64,000 nt of DNA from Nemophila menziesii (taxonomy: Eukaryota > Streptophyta > Magnoliopsida > Boraginales > Hydrophyllaceae), in the NCBI GenBank assembly GCA_029959085.1, contig JARWIR010000010.1, positions 35,084,731 through 35,148,730 of the forward strand, in the 5' to 3' direction. Position numbers and translations under genes: made by a program. How positions within the stretch are numbered: position 1 is the stretch's first letter; each line of letters opens with the position of its first letter. The notes under the pieces were generated by a model. The model ran no database searches, had not been told where the DNA came from, and was given only the letters and a program-made list of their open reading frames with translations. Positions 58,216 through 64,000 of the stretch are shown in pieces.

Positions 58216-58470
58216 AGCTTTATTTAGACAAAGTGACAATCAGAGATAGGGTTAAAGAGGTTAGAAAAGAGGAGAAAAAAGCGGAGATACCGCCTACACA
58301 TCTGCTACTATCACCACCTTATCTACAAAGAATTACATATCCTAGTGGTGATACTAAATCTGAAACATCAAGCCCAGGAAAAATCATTGTTCATGTACTC
58401 GAGGTAATTGATAAAGAGCTACAGCACCAAAAGTCTTTAAGAGATTCCTTCCGAGAAGAGTAAGAGTGTA
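58185..58470 (+). pseudogene. Linker frame of region C1
   Basis: 92 codons overlapping the previous frame in a different phase; Glu/Lys-rich with IPPTHLLLSPP. Probably the continuation of the same protein after a frameshift, parallel to the Pro-rich linker before protease in other elements. Confidence 0.4.
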
Positions 58471-58489
58471 GAGATTGATATCTAGACTA

Positions 58490-59311
58490 TGGACCTTACT
58501 AAAGAGAGCTTGACAACAATTCCAAAGAAGGGACCACAAAAGATGCAAGATCCAGGAGCCTTATACCTCCAAATCAATATAGGTAGTAACTTCGAAGCTA
58601 AAGCAATGTGTGACTAGGGTTTAGGTAGAAATGGCATGCCCAAGAATATGTCTAGGAAGTTAGGCATGGGAGATTCCAAAATAAAAGACATCAATTTGTT
58701 GCTCCTAGATAACTCCATGATAAAGCCATGGGGAGTCATTGGGGATATGATTGTCCATGTATGTATTTAAACTATACCTACAGATTTCGTTATTCTTGAT
58801 AGCATTGCAGGTTAACACGTTCCATTGATACTTGGGCATCCATTCGTGGAGACAAGTCACATCATAATTGATGTTTATGAGGGAACCGTGTCCCTCCAAA
58901 CTGAGGAAGAATCCAAAACATTCCACTTTGTGGATAAAAAGCATGAGGAGTCACGTGAAGTCCCAACACTCCTAGTTGTGACAAAGGAAGTTAAAAAGGA
59001 AATCCACAATAAACCCATGATAAGAGAATCAAGAGTGAGTTTGAAGTTGGTGACGAGGTTTCTTGGAAAGCCCCAAGAACAAAAATAAACCACGGGGATT
59101 CAAGAATTCATGGATGGGTCTATTTGTTGTTACAAGAGTTGTTTCGGCAAAACGGATTGAAATACAAGCTAAGAAGGGTCACAAGCTTAGGATAGTAGAT
59201 GTGCATAGCCTAACCCGTTGTTGGGGCGGTTACATAATAAAAAAGATCGAGGTAACAGATCTAACTTTGAAAGACGTTAAACAAAAGTGCTTTCTTGGAG
59301 ACATCCCATAG
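58490..59311 (+). pseudogene. Protease fused to integrase GPY/F module, region C1
   Basis: Protease text: PKKGPQKMQDPGALYLQINI, AMCD then a TAG and GLGRNGMPK, VILDSIAG, VPLILGHPFVETSHIIIDV, EGTVSLQ. About 60 codons later it reads FEVGDEVSWKAP in another frame, then NSWMGLFVVTRVVSAKRIEI and LRIVDVHSLTRCWGGY, the C-terminal GPY/F end of an Athila-type integrase. RT, RNase H, HHCC and the DDE core are all absent, with no room for them. Confidence 0.75.
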
Positions 59312-59312
59312 T
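59250..59312 (+). other. Post-coding hairpin region of C1 (degraded)
   Basis: GAGGTAACAGATC ... GAAAGACGTTAAACAAAAGTG then TTGGAGACATCCCATAG. Same order as C2 and B, but the stems have lost pairs. Confidence 0.55.
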
Positions 59313-59489
59313 ATTTTATGTTTTATGTTTTTGCTTTTTATCTAGATAAGTGATTTTATGTGTTTTTAGGTGTATATTGCAGTAATGATGAAGGTATGGG
59401 CGTTTTTTATGTGTAGGTATGCAAAGGTTCGAGTTTAGGGTGAAAAATAGAAAAAAAAAATGAGTTTAAAAGGGTTGGACAAAAGCATT

Positions 59490-59735
59490 TTGCGGTACAC
59501 TGCGGGTTTTCGCGGTACACCACACCTATCGACGGTAAAAATTTACCAAAACTTCGAAGTGGCATAACATTACGCTCGGGTATTGAAATTCACTTTTTCT
59601 CGAGTCTAAATTGCATATTTTTTTTGAGATCTATCAAATGGAGTAGAGAACACCTAGTTTGGAGATAAAATGAAAAATCGAAATCCAGCAGTGTCATGCG
59701 GTACGCCGCACCCTTCACGCGGTACACCGCACCCC
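59490..59735 (+). repeat. Palindrome cluster of region C1
   Basis: GCGGTACACTGC (59492), GCGGTACACCAC (59512), GCGGTACGCCGC (59698-59709) and GCGGTACACCGC (59719-59730), as two pairs about 205 bases apart. The arms GCGGT/ACCGC flank a 2-base centre. Confidence 0.8.
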
Positions 59736-59820
59736 ACAAAAAGGGTCACAACGGTCAAGGAATTAGGTATACGTGCGAGGCTTCACAAGTAAAACTGTGT
59801 CGTCGCTCGCTCAAAAACTA

Positions 59821-59990
59821 GGTTGAGTGAGAACATCTTCGAGTGAAACTCAAGCTCTAGGGCGATTCGTTGATGGAATGTGAGGAGAGAGCCAAAAGCT
59901 CACTTTTCATTATCCAAATATATCATACCGTCCCTAAGCCAGGGTTATAACCATAAATACCTTAGGATTTCTAACTATTGGCTGGAGGAA
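59821..59990 (+). other. Shared 3' non-coding block of region C1
   Basis: GAGTGAGAACATCTTCGAGTG to GCCAAAAGCTCACTTTTC and the following CCGTCCCTAAGCC are almost identical to the complement of 49745-49850 in element B. Confidence 0.75.
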
Positions 59991-59999
59991 CAATGGAAC

Positions 60000-60065
60000 A
60001 ATTACGGCATAGGTTAGTTGTATCTTTATTTATCATTATTTTATCACGCCCTAACCGACACCAAG
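60000..60065 (+). repeat. Residual LTR end before the second PBS
   Basis: TATTATTTTATCACGCCCTA then ACCGACACCA matches the last ~40 bases of B- and C-type LTRs (TTTATCACACCTTAGGCAACACCA), but the rest of an LTR is missing. It marks a junction where an internal deletion or recombination removed the LTR body and the polypurine tract. Confidence 0.7.
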
Positions 60066-60069
60066 TATT

Positions 60070-60087
60070 TGGCGCCGCTGTCGGGGA
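60070..60087 (+). promoter_or_regulatory. Primer-binding site, region C2
   Basis: TGGCGCCGCTGTCGGGGA, tRNA-Asp type. Confidence 0.8.
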
Positions 60088-60177
60088 CTACATCATTAGT
60101 CCTTGTGCTTTTATTTTTAGTTAGTTCTATTTTACGCTTTTTGTATTTTTTGTTTTTGTCTTTTTAAGATTTTTAGA

Positions 60178-61560
60178 TGGCGAGTCAATGATTAGAGCTA
60201 GGTATTCCTGTCCCATTCTGAGTGCAACCCATGGGGATTCGCCCTCCAACTATTCAAGTCGTTCGATTCAATCCCGGACTAGACTTGATTAATCAATTCG
60301 CGAGCTATGGTAAATATAGTGGTGCTACACACCAAGATCTGGTCCTCTGTTCAGAAATTCATGCAATTCTGTGATGCCTACAGTACTGAAGGTGCTACGC
60401 AAGAACAAATGTATTATTTAATGTTTCAATTCTTCTTGACTGGGAAAGCAAGCGATTGGTTAGATGATCAACCTCCCGGGCTAATAACAAATTGGGACAA
60501 GCTTCAAGCAATATTCCTTGATCGATTTTATCCTACAAGTTTGTGAGTGAAGGAAATATTGTAGCTTACTATTATCTTACAAGAAGCAGGAGAGAGTGTT
60601 GGCGAAGCATGGACTACATTCTAAAGGAAGTTGGCAAGATGTCCACTACATGGATACGTGCCAGAATTACATTTAGCCATGTTCTATAAAGGACTCAATG
60701 CAGAGTCAAGGCTGAGAGTAGATGATCTGGGTCGTGGTGGTTTTGTCTCCATGGATCCGAAAGAAGCAAAGAGTGGTATGGAAAGAATTATAAAAAACGA
60801 CATGAGTTGGCCACAATCACAAGCTCCTGCTACTAATACTAATATGGAGGATAAAATTTCTAACTTGCAAGATCAAGTAAAGCAACTTACTATGATTGTT
60901 GAAAAACAGTACCAAAGCAAAGAATCTGAGGTGAAGGCCGTGAACGCTACCCATGGACACTCCATGGGAAATCAGAATTATCGCCAAGGTAATCAATCCA
61001 ACAACCAATTCCAAGTAGGATCGCTATTCAAAACTATTCATATCAGGCTCAATCTCAAGAAACTGTCTATCAAGCGCCAGCTCAACAACTATACCTGCAA
61101 GAACAAGCCTATGAAAATCAGGCTAATCAACCACCAGGCTACAATACGTGCAATGAAAGCCAAGCTCTGATAGCACTTCCATCATGTCCTAAAGAAGATA
61201 TTATTGAGTTCAAAGAGACTATTAGTCAATTCATCAACTTTTCAAAGGAAAATATGAGCAGACTTGAGTCAAAGATTGATGCATCCGTAGTTCAAAGCCT
61301 GTAACAACATAATCAAGATTCGAAACAACATAATCAACTTTTAGAGCAAAATGTGATGCGCTCACTGCAGTCATCGAACAAATGCAAAGTCAAGTCTTGC
61401 AATTTACCCAAAGTACAAATTATAACATGAAGAAGATCCAATACGTTGACAATAAGGTTAAGACTATTAGTCTCCAAGCTGAAAAGATGAAAGAGTCACC
61501 ACTATCTTCATCGAGTAAAGTGGAGGTTCTACCAACCAAGTAAAACGTAGATAGGATGAA
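60178..61560 (+). pseudogene. Gag of region C2
   Basis: From an ATG near 60178. Gag core: QKFMQFCDAYSTEGATQEQM, FQFFLTGKASDWLDDQPPG, ITNWDKLQAIFLDRFYP (60307-60546), then GESVGEAWTTF, GYVPELHLAMFYKGLN, then a coiled-coil-like MEDKISNLQDQVKQLTMIVE and Asn/Gln-rich tail. No CCHC knuckle was seen. Several stops and frame changes. Confidence 0.8.
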
Positions 61561-62583
61561 CTTAGATGATATAATTGAAGAGGTTGAACAAGATGATATT
61601 AAGAAGCCAAGAGTGGTTGATTCACCAAGAATGGAAGAATAAAAGGGTGAGACCACCGCCCCCTACTGCTATTATCCTGTAAAATCCGCTTATCCAAGGG
61701 ATAAACAAGGGAGGTGTATGGAGATGTTAAAACAAGTGAAAATCAATGTCCCTCTACTCGAAGCTATGGAAGAAAAGCAAAACTATAATAGATTCTTTGT
61801 GGAGGCACTCTCCAATAAATATAAGTTCACAGAATCCAAGACTTTGGCACTCAATGAAGGGATATCAGCACAAATTCAGCGAAAGTTACCGCCAAAGCTT
61901 AAAGATCCTGGAGGTTTCAACCTCCCAATCAAAACCGGTGGTATATTTCACGAAAATGCAATGTTTGATTTAGGGGCGAGTATGAATATCATGCCCAAAA
62001 GTATATTTGAGAAGATTGGTATTAGTGACGTAAAAACGCATCCGTGATTGTACAACTTGCGGATCAATCAACAAAAAAGTCGTGGGTGGTAATCGAGGAC
62101 GTGCTCGTCCAAGTAGGAAACCTTGTTATTCCCACAAATTTTATTATTCTTGATTATAAAATAGATAAGAACGTCCCATTTATACTTGGGCGTCCATTCA
62201 TAGCCATGAGTGACACCATAGTCAATGTGAATGAAGGAACCGTGACTCTACGTATTGAAGATGATTCTGAAACATTCTAAGTTTTGGGAAAAAAGAAGAA
62301 AAATAAGTCACAAGAATTATCAGCAATCAGAGTTGTGACCAGAAAGCCAGAACCTGTAAGCCCCCAAGACACCATGGAAAAGGAAATTGAGTTTGGGGTA
62401 GTAGACAAGGTAGCATGGAAATCTTCCAACACCAAACATAAAAGTTCTTGGATAGGGCCATACTTCATCATACGAATTATTTCGGTAGGCGTGGTCGAAT
62501 TAAAAGTTATAGAGAGATGCAAACTCAGATTGGTAGATGTTAATCACCTCACTCACTGCTGGGGAGGCTATAAAAAGAAATAA
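61561..62583 (+). pseudogene. Protease fused to integrase GPY/F module, region C2
   Basis: INVPLLEAMEEKQNYNRFFV, IQRKLPPKLKDPGGFNLPIK, protease FDLGASMNIMPKSIFEKIG, frame change near 62045, IVQLADQST, VIEDVLVQVGNLVIPTNFII, VPFILGRPFIAMSDTIVNV. After a TAA and about 35 codons: EFGVVDKVAWKSSNTKHKSS, WIGPYFIIRIISVGVVELKV, LRLVDVNHLTHCWGGYKKK and a stop. The fusion point is the same as in C1, so the deletion predates the split of the two copies. Confidence 0.8.
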
Positions 62584-62585
62584 CA

Positions 62586-62646
62586 GAGGTAATACGTCGA
62601 ACTCTAAAAGACGTTAAACAAAAGTGTTATGGGAGACATCCCATAG
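62586..62646 (+). other. Post-coding double hairpin, region C2
   Basis: GAGGTAAT, stem ACGTC (62594-62598)/GACGT (62610-62614), TTAAACAAAAGTG, then TATGGG (62628-62633) AGACAT CCCATA (62640-62645). Both stems are perfect here. Confidence 0.75.
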
Positions 62647-62815
62647 TTTTATGTTTTTATGTTGTTGTTCTTTTTAGTTAGTTTATGTGGTTTTAGTACA
62701 TATTGCAGTAATAAGGAAGGTATAAGTGTTTTTGATGTGTAGGTATGCAAGGGTTCGAGTTTGGGGTGAAAAATTGGAAATTTTCAAAGTTAAAAAGTGT
62801 TGGACAGAGGTATTT

Positions 62816-62850
62816 TGTGGTACACCACACCCTACCGGCGGTGCACCGCA
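62816..62850 (+). repeat. Palindrome pair of region C2
   Basis: TGTGGTACACCACA (62816-62829; 6-base arms, AC centre) and the perfect 12-base palindrome GCGGTGCACCGC (62838-62849). Confidence 0.8.
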
Positions 62851-63044
62851 CCTCCACCGTATCGTCAAGTACGAAAAACCATGTCATGGTCTGGAAACTT
62901 CAAAAGGCAAGAACTTTGCGCTCGGAGATCGGAATTCACTTTTTCTCGAGTCTAAATCGTATATTTTTTTCGAGATCTATCTAATGGAGTAGAGAAAACC
63001 TGGTTTGGAGGTCAAACAAAAAACAGATTTTATTTTGGTGTCAT

Positions 63045-64000
63045 TGATATCTCCCTATTTGTGATATAATAATCTAGGTTGGAGACATTGTTTTAGGTCT
63101 ATTCAAGTATTTAATTTTATATTTTTATTCATATTTTGATAAATTCCTATTTCTTGTCTAGATTTGATGAATTAATTTTTTTAGAGCATATTTGGTTTAA
63201 TTTGTTTATTTAGTGTGAAACTTTAAAGATATATGAAAATTAATTAGATGCCAAATCAATTTTAAAGAGATAAGGAAAGAAGATATGGATGGAAATTGGA
63301 GATAAAAGGAAGTAGAGATAAAATAGGAAAGGAAAAGCTGCCAAGTAAATCTGAAATTCTCCAGCCACGTCAACTAAAGTGAAGATAACTTAAAATAGGC
63401 TGGGAATTTGGAGGAGCAATCTAAAGGAAAAGTGTATATCTTTTCGACGAGTTCGTTTCAATATAAAGTCGGTAAAAATCGGACCAGTAACAAAGAAGTT
63501 ATGACCAGAACAAGACAACATTATTTATCCTATCTCCTATATTTCAGGAAACGAATTTGATTTGGAAAAGGAGTCCAATTCCTTGCCTTATACTACAAGA
63601 TTTCTACCTAGGGTCTTCTAAACACCTCTAAATACGCGCTTTAATCATTTTAAACTTGTCCTTGCTTATCCACAATTAGTCCTTAAGTATCACTCATCAT
63701 AGAAATCATTCAAGATAAGCAAGTTGACAGTATGTATCTTTATTTTAGTTTACTTCTTTCTAGTATGAACTACTTTTCCCATAGCTTGGGTTTTGCATAT
63801 GTATAATCATTGAATTCTATTTTCTTCTATTTAAGTTTGTTTGGTAAAACCTTTTTAAATTGATTCTATCTTCTTAACCATATATTTATTTTATGTGCTT
63901 CGATTTATTGCCTATCTTAATCTTGATCACGTTAGGATTGTCTTAATAGTAGTTAGATGGTTACTCGGAAGGGGTGTCTAATTATTGAAACATAACATAA
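63045..64000 (+). repeat. C-type LTR interrupting region C2 (truncated by window)
   Basis: TGATATCTCCCTATTTGTG starts directly after GTGTCAT, the point at which C1 continues with GCGGTACGCC. No polypurine tract precedes it, so this is more likely a separate LTR or element inserted at GTCAT than element C's own 3' LTR. A second GTCAT should flank its far end. Confidence 0.65.

Larger units (their letters stand above)
55648..64000 (+). mobile_element. Element C: composite, pol-deleted retrotransposon (runs off window)
   Basis: Starts TGATGTCTCTATATTTGTG after GCCAT. It has one complete LTR (55648-57235), PBS, internal region C1 (57242-59990), about 70 bases of LTR end, a second PBS (60070) and internal region C2 (60088-63044). 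Both internal regions encode protease fused to the integrase GPY/F end and lack RT, RNase H and the integrase core. A C-type LTR starting at 63045 cuts C2. The element's own 3' LTR is outside. Confidence 0.75.

Noticed and set aside
63045..64000. 3' LTR of element C
   Set aside because: No polypurine tract precedes it and it interrupts a segment that continues in region C1; kept as a separate LTR insertion, with doubt.

Overview
The window looks like nuclear DNA of a flowering plant, most likely a eudicot. It is AT-rich, has GT-AG introns, a plant-type secreted leaf-surface (phylloplanin-like) gene, Athila-type Ty3 retrotransposons primed by tRNA-Asp, plant L1-type LINEs (zf-RVT and RVT_3 modules), Helitrons with the plant 5' end TCTATATAATAAA, and a tRNA-derived SINE. 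The species cannot be named from the sequence. Almost everything is mobile-element DNA; only one ordinary host gene is plausible. All calls come from reading the sequence; no search was run.

Left third (1-15783): Helitrons. Three sites (566/567, 9002/9003, 13199/13200) show a Helitron 3' end (14-base palindrome, then CTAG) running directly into a Helitron 5' end. The elements carry long degenerate arrays of a CCTTAAA-like unit. The 8.4 kb copy at 567-9002 holds pieces of at least three host genes with introns (a RanBP2-type zinc-finger protein, ribokinase, and a HAD-family hydrolase), all on the + strand. A 1.29 kb fold-back, Mutator-like element with a 9-base target duplication sits at 11261-12548.

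Middle (15784-19400): a phylloplanin-like secreted protein gene with a TATA box and two exons (16233-16897), a small hairpin MITE-like element, and an inverted LINE 3' fragment.

Right (19400-64000): two minus-strand LINEs serve as landing pads for LTR retrotransposons. LINE-1 (37017 down to about 19400) is split by a complete 12.8 kb Athila-type element A (23914-36747, target duplication GCGTT). Element A carries degraded gag-pol, an intact 444-aa third ORF, and a SINE in the 3' LTR only. LINE-2 (about 55640 down to 39612) is split by element B (47817-55382, minus strand, pol deleted) and by an A-type solo LTR that itself contains a B-type solo LTR. Element C (55648 to beyond the window) joins its 5' end; it holds two successive internal regions, each with its own primer-binding site, and both fuse protease directly to the C-terminal GPY/F module of integrase.

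The most interesting unexplained signal is in non-coding parts of elements A, B and C. Downstream of the gag/pol remnant each carries a cluster of short GC-rich palindromes (A: CCGGCATGCCGG type; B: CCGGTATACCGG; C: GCGGTACACCGC or GCGGTGCACCGC), whose bases differ between families while the inverted symmetry is kept. These are accompanied by a two-hairpin motif just after the coding region, a GAGTCGTG/CACGACTC hairpin after ORF3, and a shared block before the polypurine tract. Together they suggest a structured-RNA system shared by autonomous and deleted relatives.
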